42,553 nucleotides of DNA from Bryobacterales bacterium (GTDB lineage: Bacteria > Acidobacteriota > Terriglobia > Bryobacterales > Bryobacteraceae): assembly GCA_019261985.1 (NCBI GenBank), contig JAFAQY010000014.1, positions 1-42,553 of the forward strand, in the 5' to 3' direction. The translations under genes and the position numbers were made by a program. The stretch's first letter is position 1, and every line of letters starts with the position of its first letter. This document shows positions 34,411 through 41,861 of this stretch, in pieces. The notes below the pieces were generated by a model. It saw nothing but the letters and a program-made list of their open reading frames with translations. It was not told the origin of the DNA and searched no databases.

Positions 34411-34544
34411 GGAGTTTTCCACAGTCGTCGTAAACGCGGCGGCTGTGGAAATCCTCCGTGAGGGCATCCGGCGGTTACGACTTGCGCAGGCAGTCGCACG
34501 ACGACTAGCTTCAGTGTGTCGAGCCGCCGGAGCTCGGCCTTAAC
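34411..34544 (+). ncRNA. Candidate bridge RNA of the IS110 element
   Basis: Upstream of the transposase gene, 34416-34430 pairs with 34437-34451 in a 15-bp stem with two G-U pairs and a 6-nt loop; GGAG at 34411 can extend it with CTCC at 34454-34457. An 8-bp perfect stem, TCCGGCGG (34467-34474) with CCGCCGGA (34524-34531), then encloses two smaller stem-loops: CGACT/AGTCG at 34478-34496 and CGAC/GTCG at 34499-34521. A 5' hairpin followed by looped guide regions in the left-end non-coding DNA is the layout known for IS110-type bridge RNAs. No covariation evidence is available here. Confidence 0.45.
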
Positions 34545-34644
34545 GAATATTCAGATCGCGTCTGGCTTCAGACTCTACTATAAGCGTTTCGTCTTGGCAG
34601 AGCCAGCCCACCGAGCGGCCTTCCAAACTTTAAGGAGGACAACC

Positions 34645-36012
34645 ATGACGGAATCGAAGTCAGTCGGCCCTGAGCCGGAGTTCGCCGCTTTTGTGGCGCT
34701 GGACTGGGCCGATCGCGAGCACGCCTGGGCCTTGGAGGCCCCAGGCACCCGGCGGGAGCGCGGCCGGTTGGAGCAGACTCCGGAAGCCGTGGAGGCGTGG
34801 GCCGCGGGACTGGCGGAACGCTTCGGCGGCCGTCCCGTTGCGGTGGCGTTGGAGCAGTCGCGTGGAGCCTTGGTGTGCTGGCTGCAAAAGTTCGCCCACC
34901 TGGTGCTATATCCGATTCACCCCACGACGGCTTCGAAGTTTCGCGCGGCGCTGTTTCCTTCCGGCCACAAGGACGATCCTGAGGATGCCGACTTGTTGCT
35001 GGATTTTCTAATGCAGCAGCGCGGGCGCTTGCGGGCCCTGCGCCCCGACACGGAGGCGACGCGGAAACTACAAGCGCTGGTAGAGAAGCGGCGTCAGTTG
35101 GTGGACACCAGGACCGCCCACACCAACAGCATCACGGACCTGCTGAAGGTGTACTTTCCCCAAGCGCTGCGGTGGTTCGAGGATCTGGCTTCGCCCCTGG
35201 CGGCGGCGGCGCTCCAACGCTGGCCCACGCTGCGGCAACTGCAGGCTGAGGATCCCGGGCAGGTGCGCCGGTTTTTCCGGCGCCATCACTGCAGCCCGAC
35301 GCGGATCGAGGAGCGGCTGGAGGGCATCGGAAAAGCGCACCCGGCCGTCGAAGACCCCGCCATTGTTGAGCCAGGGGTATTAATGGTGGGAGCACTGTTA
35401 AAGGTAGTCGCGGCTGTGCGCGAAGGCATTGCCGGTCTGGATCGGGAGATCGAGAAAGTCTTTGCCGGACATGCCGATGCGCCATTGTTCGCCTCCTTGC
35501 CCGGGGCCGGGGCAGCGCTGGCGCCGCGTCTGCTGGCTGCTTTGGGGTCGCGGCGCGACCGCTTTGGCTCGGCCGAAGAGGTGCTGTGCTACAGCGGCAT
35601 CGCCCCGGTGATGGCCCGCAGCGGGAAAACCCAATTGTGGATCCACTTCCGTTGGGCCTGTCCCAAATTCCTGCGCCAGAGCTTTCATGAGTTCGCGGAG
35701 TGCTCGATTCCGCACTGCGAATCGGCCCGTGACTTCTACCGCCAGCAGCGCGCCAAGCAGAAAAAACACCACGCTGCCGTGCGGGCGCTGGCCTTCAAGT
35801 GGATTCGCATCTTATTTCGTTGCTGGCAGAACCATCAGCCCTATCACGAGGAATTGTACGTGGCAGCCCGGCAAAAGCGAGCCGTCCCTCTCCCCGCGCC
35901 CGCGCCGGTTTCCGCGCCTCTTCCCGCGTACGGCGCCGCCTGTGAAAAAACTGTGGATTCCGGGTTGAAAAAAATCGATGAGGTGGTGAATATTCTTTTA
36001 GCGAGGGCTTGA
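34645..36012 (+). CDS. IS110-family DEDD transposase/recombinase
   Basis: The product (455 aa) starts at the ATG at 34645, preceded by the excellent ribosome-binding site AAGGAGG; an upstream in-frame start at 34516 would run through the structured RNA region. The N-terminal RuvC-like DEDD domain shows Asp20 (FVALDWAD), Glu70 (VALEQSRG) and the aspartates in GHKDDPEDADLL (about 111 and 114). The C-terminal transposase domain has SLPGAGAALAPRLLAALG and CYSGIAPVMARSGK with the serine expected for catalysis. No frameshift is visible, so it may be active. IS110 recombinases cut and rejoin DNA guided by a bridge RNA and leave no target duplication. Confidence 0.92.
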   Translation: MTESKSVGPEPEFAAFVALDWADREHAWALEAPGTRRERGRLEQTPEAVEAWAAGLAERFGGRPVAVALEQSRGALVCWLQKFAHLVLYPIHPTTASKFRAALFPSGHKDDPEDADLLLDFLMQQRGRLRALRPDTEATRKLQALVEKRRQLVDTRTAHTNSITDLLKVYFPQALRWFEDLASPLAAAALQRWPTLRQLQAEDPGQVRRFFRRHHCSPTRIEERLEGIGKAHPAVEDPAIVEPGVLMVGALLKVVAAVREGIAGLDREIEKVFAGHADAPLFASLPGAGAALAPRLLAALGSRRDRFGSAEEVLCYSGIAPVMARSGKTQLWIHFRWACPKFLRQSFHEFAECSIPHCESARDFYRQQRAKQKKHHAAVRALAFKWIRILFRCWQNHQPYHEELYVAARQKRAVPLPAPAPVSAPLPAYGAACEKTVDSGLKKIDEVVNILLARA

Positions 36013-36176
36013 CACAGCGCCTCAGATCACTGAAGCCCGCTCGACAGCGGCTGTATGCCAACTTCTGCAATTAGGTTCTAGCTCGACCGGGCTATCGTTC
36101 AAGGCTCCACGCTTCCGCCCTAGACTGCGTCATGTACAATGTACTGGACCGAGCCATCCGCTAAGAAGGAGGGCCA

Positions 36177-37217
36177 ATGGGGAACGTCTTCCTCGGACTC
36201 GCTATCCCCGTTTTCGCCGCGGTCGCTTCAGCGCAAACCATAGAACGCGCATTTCAATTCGTTCACACCGAAACCGCCCAAAGCATGAACGAAATCGCCA
36301 CTGCCGTACGCACCATGGGCGAAATTACAGGCGTGACTGTCAACCCGGTGCAGCGATCCTTCACCGTCCAAGGGACCGCCGCTCAAATTGCATTTGCCGG
36401 TTGGCTTTTCGCCGGGCTGGATCTGAAGACGCCCGTGCCGCCTGACTCCGGAACGCACGAATACCGTTTCCAAAGCGGCGCCGATAACATCGTTCGCGTT
36501 TACTACATCGACCACGGCCAAAGCGTCCAGGAATTCCAGGAAGTTGCTACCGCCATGCGCACGGCCGGCGATATCCGCCGCGTCTACACCTACAACGCGG
36601 GAAGAGCGTTAATCGTGCGCGGTACCGAGGATCAGCTCGCGATGTGCGATTGGTACTTGAACGAGATTTGGGCGCACGGCAACCTCCCCGGTCCCCACGC
36701 GGTCTCCGCCGAATACCAAATGCAAAACATCGCCGCGCCGTATCCGAATGAAAACACCGTTCGGGTTTTGTACATGGCGAATGGAGCCAGCGTGCAGCAA
36801 TTCCAGGAGTTGGCGACTGCCATTCGAACCGTGGGCGACATTCGCCGTGTTTACACCTACAACGCTCCAAGAGCCATGCTAGTGCGAGGCACATCCGACC
36901 AGGTCGCGCTTGCCACCTGGCTATTTAACGAGATGGACCAGCCAGTGGCCGCAAGGCAGAGCACCGCGTCGTCCGGATACAAATTTCCGATTGCCGGCGA
37001 TCCAGCGGACTCGGTACGCGTGTTCTATCTCACACACAGCCGTAGCGATTCGGAGTTTCAGGATAACGCCGCAGCTATCCGGTCGCAGGTTGATACGCGG
37101 GGAATATACGCGTGCAACTCCGGGCGAGCTTTGGTCATCCGCGGCACCGGCGAGCAGATCGCGCAGGCGGAGCGCCTGATGCAGCAACTCGACGCCACGC
37201 TTCAGGCGGGCAAATAA
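36177..37217 (+). CDS. Exported protein with four secretin-N-like repeats
   Basis: The product (346 aa) has a signal peptide cleaved after ASA (residue 19) and four homologous modules at about 22-83, 104-165, 194-253 and 280-339. Repeats two and three share VQEFQEVATAMRTAGDIRRVYTYN or near copies. Each module follows the pattern VRVxYL...(A/I)xR...(R)xLxVRGTxxQ(L/I)A, which resembles secretin N-terminal (NolW-like) domains such as N1-N3 of type II/IV secretins. No secretin pore domain follows. A periplasmic scaffold or adaptor role is plausible but unproven. The ATG has a strong AAGGAGGG site. It is just right of the IS110 element and looks intact. Confidence 0.7.
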   Translation: MGNVFLGLAIPVFAAVASAQTIERAFQFVHTETAQSMNEIATAVRTMGEITGVTVNPVQRSFTVQGTAAQIAFAGWLFAGLDLKTPVPPDSGTHEYRFQSGADNIVRVYYIDHGQSVQEFQEVATAMRTAGDIRRVYTYNAGRALIVRGTEDQLAMCDWYLNEIWAHGNLPGPHAVSAEYQMQNIAAPYPNENTVRVLYMANGASVQQFQELATAIRTVGDIRRVYTYNAPRAMLVRGTSDQVALATWLFNEMDQPVAARQSTASSGYKFPIAGDPADSVRVFYLTHSRSDSEFQDNAAAIRSQVDTRGIYACNSGRALVIRGTGEQIAQAERLMQQLDATLQAGK

Positions 37218-37240
37218 ACGGGATATACTGGCCCTAACCC

Positions 37241-38038
37241 ATGCGAGTCCTTCTCGGCGCCGCGATTGCCGCCGCGCAAATCGCGTCCGCGCAGTGGGTC
37301 AATTATCCCACCGCCGGTGTGCCCAAGAATCCGGACGGCTCGCCAAGTCTGGCCGCCCCTGCTCCCCGAACGGCGGACGGGCATCCCGATCTCTCGGGCA
37401 TCTGGGCGCCCGTGCGCGACCGTCCCCTTAACGAGAGCCTGGAAGGCCAGACGAACGCGACCGGCCCCTTTTGGGATTTCGGCTCCGTAGTGCCCGGAGG
37501 CCTGCCCTACCAGCCTTGGGCGGCGCAGTTGCGCAATCAGCGTTTCGCCGACCACAGCAAAGATAATCCAGACGTCCGTTGTATGCCGCTCGGCATTCCG
37601 CAAATGAACACTCATCCGTTTCCGCGCCGGCTGGTGCAGACGCCAGGGTATCTGGCGATTCTGCACGAGCGCGATATGGAATACCGCCAAATATTCACTG
37701 ACGGCAGGCCCCTGCCCGATGATCCACAGCCGGCATGGAACGGTTATTCGACAGGCAAGTGGTCCGGCGATAAGTTGGTGGTGGAAACGATCGGCCTACG
37801 CGACGGGTTGTGGGCGGATTACGACGGAAGCCCGCTCACCACGGCCGCCAAAATCACGGAGCGCTTCCGCCGGCCCGCCTTCGGCTCCATGGAAGTCGAA
37901 ATGACGATCGACGATGCCAAGGCCTACACCAAGCCTTGGACTGTGAAGCTAAGCTGGGCGCTGCAGCTCAATTTGGACCTGCTTGAATACGTGTGTCTGG
38001 AAGGTGAAAAGGACTCCGTGCACATGGTTGGAAAGTAG
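37241..38038 (+). CDS. Exported protein of unknown function
   Basis: The product (265 aa) has a signal peptide (cleavage after IASA, before QWVN). Its pattern is frequent among Acidobacteria secreted proteins: RTADGHPDLSGIW near the start, CMPLGIPQMN, ILHERDMEYRQIFTDGRPLPDD and WSGDKLVVETIGLRDGLWAD. I cannot name the family or function. A conserved-looking WSGDKLVVET block implies a folded domain. It lies 23 bp after the secretin-N-like gene on the same strand. Confidence 0.65.
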   Translation: MRVLLGAAIAAAQIASAQWVNYPTAGVPKNPDGSPSLAAPAPRTADGHPDLSGIWAPVRDRPLNESLEGQTNATGPFWDFGSVVPGGLPYQPWAAQLRNQRFADHSKDNPDVRCMPLGIPQMNTHPFPRRLVQTPGYLAILHERDMEYRQIFTDGRPLPDDPQPAWNGYSTGKWSGDKLVVETIGLRDGLWADYDGSPLTTAAKITERFRRPAFGSMEVEMTIDDAKAYTKPWTVKLSWALQLNLDLLEYVCLEGEKDSVHMVGK

Positions 38039-38139
38039 GCGCTATCCTCAACTCTTCCCCGTCTTCTGAAGAGCCGCACAGAGCCGGAACGGCCGCGGGA
38101 GCCGGAAACGCGCCCGGTCCCGCCGCGACAGGCTCCGTT

Positions 38140-39567
38140 GTGCCGCGAGTCTCCACTGACGAGGGCTTCCTTGCCGCGGAACATGAAATCGAAGTCAAAA
38201 GCGCCGCCCTAAAAAAGGAACTGCGGCTAATCGACTTGGTGGGCATCCAGATTCTAAACATCGTCGGCCTGTTTTGGGTCGGCACCGCTGGCAAGCTAGG
38301 CTCTTCGCACGTGATGTTCTGGATTCCTGCGATGTTGCTGTTTTACATTCCGTCGGGGATCGTGGTCGCGCACCTGGTGAAGGAGATGCCGTTAGAGGGC
38401 GGCTTGTATCAATGGGCTAAGCTCCGCTTTACGCCGCTGATCGGATTCCTGGTCGCGCTAGATCTGTGGCTGTACTGTCTGCTGGTGATTTGCAAGGTCG
38501 GCCTGGTAGCCGCGGATAACGTGCAGTACGCCTTTGGCCCACAGGCCGGCTGGATTTCCACGAGCCGTCCCGCGATCCTCGCCATCAGCACGATCGCCAT
38601 ACTCGGCCTTATGCTGCTGGCCTGGCGCGGATTATCGGTTGGGAAATGGGTGAACAACTTCGGCGGTTATACGATCGTTTTTCTTTTTGCGGCTATCATC
38701 GCGGTCGCGCTCCCGCATTGGTTTCAGGGGAGCGCGGCGGTAGCTCCCCTGGCATTCACCTTCCCGGCTGTTTCGCTGCTGAATTTCAACCTCCTCGGCA
38801 AAATGGGCTTCGGAGCATTTGGCGGTTTCGATGGCGTGGGGATCTTCGCGGGCGAGTGCCGTTCCAAAGATCCGGCCAAGCCGATCCGGTTGTCGGTTTG
38901 GATCGCGGGCCCTTTGATCTCCGCGATGTTCATCGCGGGCACCGCAGGTGTCCTGACATACATTCGCCCGGAATCGATCGATCTGGTTGCGCCCATGACC
39001 CAGGTCTTGAGCTTGGGTGCTCCGCGCTTGGCCACGGCATCGGCGTTCCTGCTGATCGCCGCTTTGATGGCGCAGAATGCGCTGAGCTTCAGCACCATGA
39101 TTCGCCTTCCGATGGTCGCGGGCTGGGATCATTTGCTCCCCGGCTGGTTCAGCCGCTTGGATCCACGCCATCGCACGCCGCTCGGCTCTGTGCTTTTCGC
39201 GGGAGCGGCCGGATTGCTCTTCGTGATTCTGGCGAACGTCGGAACGGGAAATCAGGAAGCCTTTCAACTGCTGGACAACACGAGCGGCATTCTGTACGCA
39301 ATCTGTTATCTGGTGATGTTCGCGATTCCTCTCGTGGGCCCTGGTGAACGGGCATCTTGGGGCGTTCGGATCGCCGCGGTATCGGGTTTTCTGATGACGT
39401 TCTTGTATGTCGTGTTGTCCGTGTTCCCTATCATCGACGTGCAGAATCCTTGGCTCTTTACGGCCAAGATCGCCGGGGTGGTTGTCGGGGTGGAGTGCGC
39501 TGGAGCCGCGTACTATTGGCGAGTTGTCCGGAGGCGTGCGGTTCCGGCGATTGATGAGGTCGGCTAA
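38140..39567 (+). CDS. APC-superfamily amino-acid permease
   Basis: The product (475 aa) is an inner-membrane transporter with about 12 hydrophobic segments, of the amino acid-polyamine-organocation superfamily. The first segment IDLVGIQILNIVGLFWVGTAG, the EMPLEGGLYQWAKLRF motif after TM2 and GFGAFGGFDGVGIFAGE in the middle are family features. A GTG start is used at 38140; the frame is open further upstream into the preceding gene but that stretch is Pro/Ala-rich and unlikely to be coding. The substrate is not predictable. Confidence 0.83.
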   Translation: MPRVSTDEGFLAAEHEIEVKSAALKKELRLIDLVGIQILNIVGLFWVGTAGKLGSSHVMFWIPAMLLFYIPSGIVVAHLVKEMPLEGGLYQWAKLRFTPLIGFLVALDLWLYCLLVICKVGLVAADNVQYAFGPQAGWISTSRPAILAISTIAILGLMLLAWRGLSVGKWVNNFGGYTIVFLFAAIIAVALPHWFQGSAAVAPLAFTFPAVSLLNFNLLGKMGFGAFGGFDGVGIFAGECRSKDPAKPIRLSVWIAGPLISAMFIAGTAGVLTYIRPESIDLVAPMTQVLSLGAPRLATASAFLLIAALMAQNALSFSTMIRLPMVAGWDHLLPGWFSRLDPRHRTPLGSVLFAGAAGLLFVILANVGTGNQEAFQLLDNTSGILYAICYLVMFAIPLVGPGERASWGVRIAAVSGFLMTFLYVVLSVFPIIDVQNPWLFTAKIAGVVVGVECAGAAYYWRVVRRRAVPAIDEVG

Positions 39568-39654
39568 TTCGTTGGTCTTCGCCGCTTTCGCAAGCCACTC
39601 CGTCCTACGAACGGATGGTCACGGCTTCGTCCGGCAGGTGCATGACGCGTACTC

Positions 39655-40077
39655 TCAGCTGGGGGCCTCTACGAGCATCAACGCCTTCAGGCCGGCCTGC
39701 TCAAAATCGTGATCTGTTGTTAGCGCCTCGGACAAGCCGCGTCGCTCCATAACCACAAATGAGAAACAATCTGTCAGGCTCCGGGTCTTATCGGGTCTCG
39801 TCCCGTATAGCTCAACCGCGGCAGCCATCAGCTCGATTTGGAATAGGACTACTTCGATGCGTGCATCTAAGCGGACGCGCGCATAACTCTCGGCCGCCAT
39901 TCGGCGAGTGCTCACATCCGAAAGCGCGTTGAGCCACTCCAAAAGAACGGCCTCCGTTGTCACGATCGTGCTCCCTGTCGCGATGGCGCGTTGATACCAT
40001 TCGACAGCTCTATCATGATGCTGATCGCGTTTTCTCGACAGCCCGATCCAGGAGGTGTCAGCGAAGTATGCGGCCAC
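39655..40077 (-). CDS. VapC-like PIN-domain ribonuclease toxin
   Basis: The product (140 aa) is a PIN-domain protein with the acidic catalytic set: Asp7 (YFADTSW), Glu42 (VTTEAVLLEW), Asp103 (SLTDCFSF) and Asp122/124 (TTDHDFEQAG). Such toxins cleave RNA and are held inactive by a partner antitoxin. The GTG start overlaps the TAG stop of the upstream small gene by one base, so the two are coupled. The pair lies directly downstream of lysA, an arrangement that would co-express it with the lysine gene. Confidence 0.85.
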   Translation of the reverse strand: MAAYFADTSWIGLSRKRDQHHDRAVEWYQRAIATGSTIVTTEAVLLEWLNALSDVSTRRMAAESYARVRLDARIEVVLFQIELMAAAVELYGTRPDKTRSLTDCFSFVVMERRGLSEALTTDHDFEQAGLKALMLVEAPS

Positions 40078-40331
40078 TATCCCCGTGGGTCCTTTTTCGG
40101 GCGCCCGTACAGGTAATGATCGTGTTGCTCAGCCAGGTCCGCGGGTAATGCGTCACTATCGACCGCGTTAGCGACGATCCAGGCTAATGCCGATCCTTCA
40201 GTTTCGCTTTCGAGAGGCTCGATTTGGAGGAGCAAGGGTTGATTCGGGCGGAGGTCTAGCGGCTCATCTGGAACAATAACCTTACCATCTAATGCGCGTG
40301 GACCGTCATATGGAGATCCTATTTTCAGCAT
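40077..40331 (-). CDS. Putative antitoxin partner of the PIN-domain toxin
   Basis: The product (84 aa) is small and acidic, ending DHYLYGRPKKDPRG. It has no recognisable named antitoxin fold to my eye; the N-terminal part (LDGKVIVPDEPLDLRPNQPLLLQIEP) has the look of an AbrB-like or short beta-hairpin start. Its assignment rests on position: it overlaps the toxin gene by one base and starts 4 bp after the lysA stop, using GGAGAGGAG inside the end of lysA as ribosome-binding site. Confidence 0.7.
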   Translation of the reverse strand: MLKIGSPYDGPRALDGKVIVPDEPLDLRPNQPLLLQIEPLESETEGSALAWIVANAVDSDALPADLAEQHDHYLYGRPKKDPRG

Positions 40332-40335
40332 GAAC

Positions 40336-41577
40336 TTACTCCTCTCCCCGCATCAAATCCTCATAGCTCTCCCGCCGCCGGATCACCCGCCACGTCCCGT
40401 CTTCGACCATCGCTTCCGCCGCGCGCGGGCGCGCATTGTAGTTGGAGGATTGCGCAAACCCGTAGGCGCCCGCGGTGCAGACCGCCAGCAGATCGCCGGG
40501 AAAGACCTGGGGTAGATCACGGTTCCTCGCCAGGAAGTCGCCCGTTTCACACACCGGTCCAACCACGTCAGCCCGCATCGTTCCAACGGAGGTCTGCCTC
40601 AGCGGCAGAATTTCGTGATGCGCGGAATACAAGGCCGGGCGAATTAAGTCATTCATTGCGGCATCAACGATGACAAATTCCTTAGCGCCCGTTTTCTTGC
40701 GATAAAGAACGCGAGTCAGCAGCACGCCCGCGCTGGCCACGATGGAACGGCCCGGCTCGACCATGACGTGCAATCCACGGTTTGCGACGCGCTGGCGCAA
40801 GACGCCGACAAGCTCGCCGATCGCGGGGATCGAGTCTTCCGGCTTATACGCAACGCCCAACCCTCCACCGAAATCGACGTGACGGATCTCGAACTCCTTG
40901 GCGCGCAGCCGTTGGACAAGCCCGACCACGCGGTCGACAGCCTCCACCACCGGCTTCGTATTCAGCAGCTGAGATCCGATATGGCAGCTCACGCCTTCGA
41001 CGAGCAGATTCTCCCGCCGCCGGGCGCATTCATACACCGTCTCCGCATCCCCAATATCGATGCCAAACTTATGTGCCAGCCGGCCCGTAGAGATGTAGTC
41101 GTGGGTCGCCGCGTCCACGTCGGGATTGACACGCAGGGCCACTCGCGCCTTAATTCCACGCCGGTGCGCAAGTGAATCCACGAGCGCAAGTTCCGGCTCC
41201 GACTCGCAGTTGAAGGCGAAAATACCGGCCTCAAGCGCCGCATCCACCTCCGCCCCGCTCTTTCCCACGCCGGAAAAAACGATTTTGGCCGGATCGCCGC
41301 CTGCCTTAAGCACGCGAAACAGTTCGCCGGCGGAGACAATATCGAAACCCGCTCCAGCTCCGGCGAGAAGCCGCAGAATGCTCAAGTTGCTCGCCGCTTT
41401 TACCGCATAACAAACTGTGTGTGGCTGATCGCCAAATGAGTCGTCATAAGCGCGGTAATTTTTCAGGATTTCCGCCGCGGAGTAAACGTAACACGGCGTG
41501 CCGGCCTTGGACGCGATGCGCGAGAGTTCCACGCCGTCCATCGTTAAAACGTGCTCTTCGTAAGCTAGTGGTCGCAT
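40336..41577 (-). CDS. lysA: Diaminopimelate decarboxylase
   Basis: The product (413 aa) is the PLP-dependent LysA enzyme that converts meso-diaminopimelate to lysine, the last step of lysine synthesis. The PLP lysine is Lys60 in CYAVKAAS. Further motifs are HKFGID, SCHIGSQ, VDFGGGLGV, VEPGRSIVA and VGPVCETGDFLA. Length and order are normal. The upstream region is unusual: a 110-bp palindromic element lies 7 bp from the start and a copy of the first codons recurs further upstream. No Shine-Dalgarno sequence is visible. The toxin-antitoxin pair follows immediately. Confidence 0.93.
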   Translation of the reverse strand: MRPLAYEEHVLTMDGVELSRIASKAGTPCYVYSAAEILKNYRAYDDSFGDQPHTVCYAVKAASNLSILRLLAGAGAGFDIVSAGELFRVLKAGGDPAKIVFSGVGKSGAEVDAALEAGIFAFNCESEPELALVDSLAHRRGIKARVALRVNPDVDAATHDYISTGRLAHKFGIDIGDAETVYECARRRENLLVEGVSCHIGSQLLNTKPVVEAVDRVVGLVQRLRAKEFEIRHVDFGGGLGVAYKPEDSIPAIGELVGVLRQRVANRGLHVMVEPGRSIVASAGVLLTRVLYRKKTGAKEFVIVDAAMNDLIRPALYSAHHEILPLRQTSVGTMRADVVGPVCETGDFLARNRDLPQVFPGDLLAVCTAGAYGFAQSSNYNARPRAAEAMVEDGTWRVIRRRESYEDLMRGEE

Positions 41578-41584
41578 TAGTTTC

Positions 41585-41694
41585 GTGGGGCAGCATGCAA
41601 TTCTGCGCGCCGGTTGCTAGCCGGCGCTGGGCGGTTCTGTGAAAACTTCAGCTGGCGGCTTAACAAGCCGCCGCAGGCTGCCAGCCTGCCCCAC
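41585..41694. repeat. 110-bp palindromic element near the lysA start
   Basis: It is bounded by GTGGGGCAG (41585-41593) and CTGCCCCAC (41686-41694), the same ends as the element at 3505-3672. Inside are GCCGG...CCGGC and GGCGGCTT...AAGCCGCC hairpins. The 17-bp palindrome GCAGGCTGCCAGCCTGC lies at 41673-41689, and a degraded copy at 41590-41606. Confidence 0.8.
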
Positions 41695-41861
41695 ACGGTT
41701 TGTACGAACTGCCGCATTACAGGACGTTTACCACCACAATCGTACGCCGTCCATCGTCAAAACGTGCTCTTCAGACGGTCGTGGTCGCATTAGTTTACCG
41801 AGGCAGGATGCCATCCTGCACGAACCGCCACATTACAGGACGTTTACCACCACAATCGTCT
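41695..41861. repeat. Diverged tandem duplication of lysA start and phosphatase gene end
   Basis: The lysA beginning (about 41530-41584) recurs at 41743-41798 with about ten changes. Translated on the minus strand the copy reads MRPRPSEEHVLTMDGV, against MRPLAYEEHVLTMDGV in LysA, and then runs into a stop. The phosphatase gene end at about 41831-41861 has a near-identical copy at 41712-41742, still encoding TIVVVNVL and stop. The two copied pieces are fused at 41742/41743. The palindrome GCAGGATGCCATCCTGC is at 41803-41819. Confidence 0.85.

Larger units (their letters stand above)
34378..36036 (+). mobile_element. IS110-family insertion sequence (approximate limits)
   Basis: A single intact IS110-family transposase gene is preceded by about 265 bp of structured non-coding DNA and followed by a short 3' region. 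Exact ends cannot be fixed without a second copy, because IS110 elements lack clear terminal repeats. The left limit is placed at the CT at 34378-34379, and the right limit near 36036, where a 9-mer complementary to the upstream loop ends. The element lies between a palindrome-terminated hydrolase gene and an unrelated secreted-protein gene. Confidence 0.6.

Noticed and set aside
34483-34516. Firm assignment of donor and target guides in the candidate bridge RNA
   Set aside because: Matches of 7-9 nt exist to both IS ends, but they are not mutually consistent with one core position, and one copy of the IS cannot fix its ends.
34516-34644. Upstream start for the IS110 transposase
   Set aside because: It would cross the structured RNA region, whereas the ATG at 34645 has a near-perfect AAGGAGG site.
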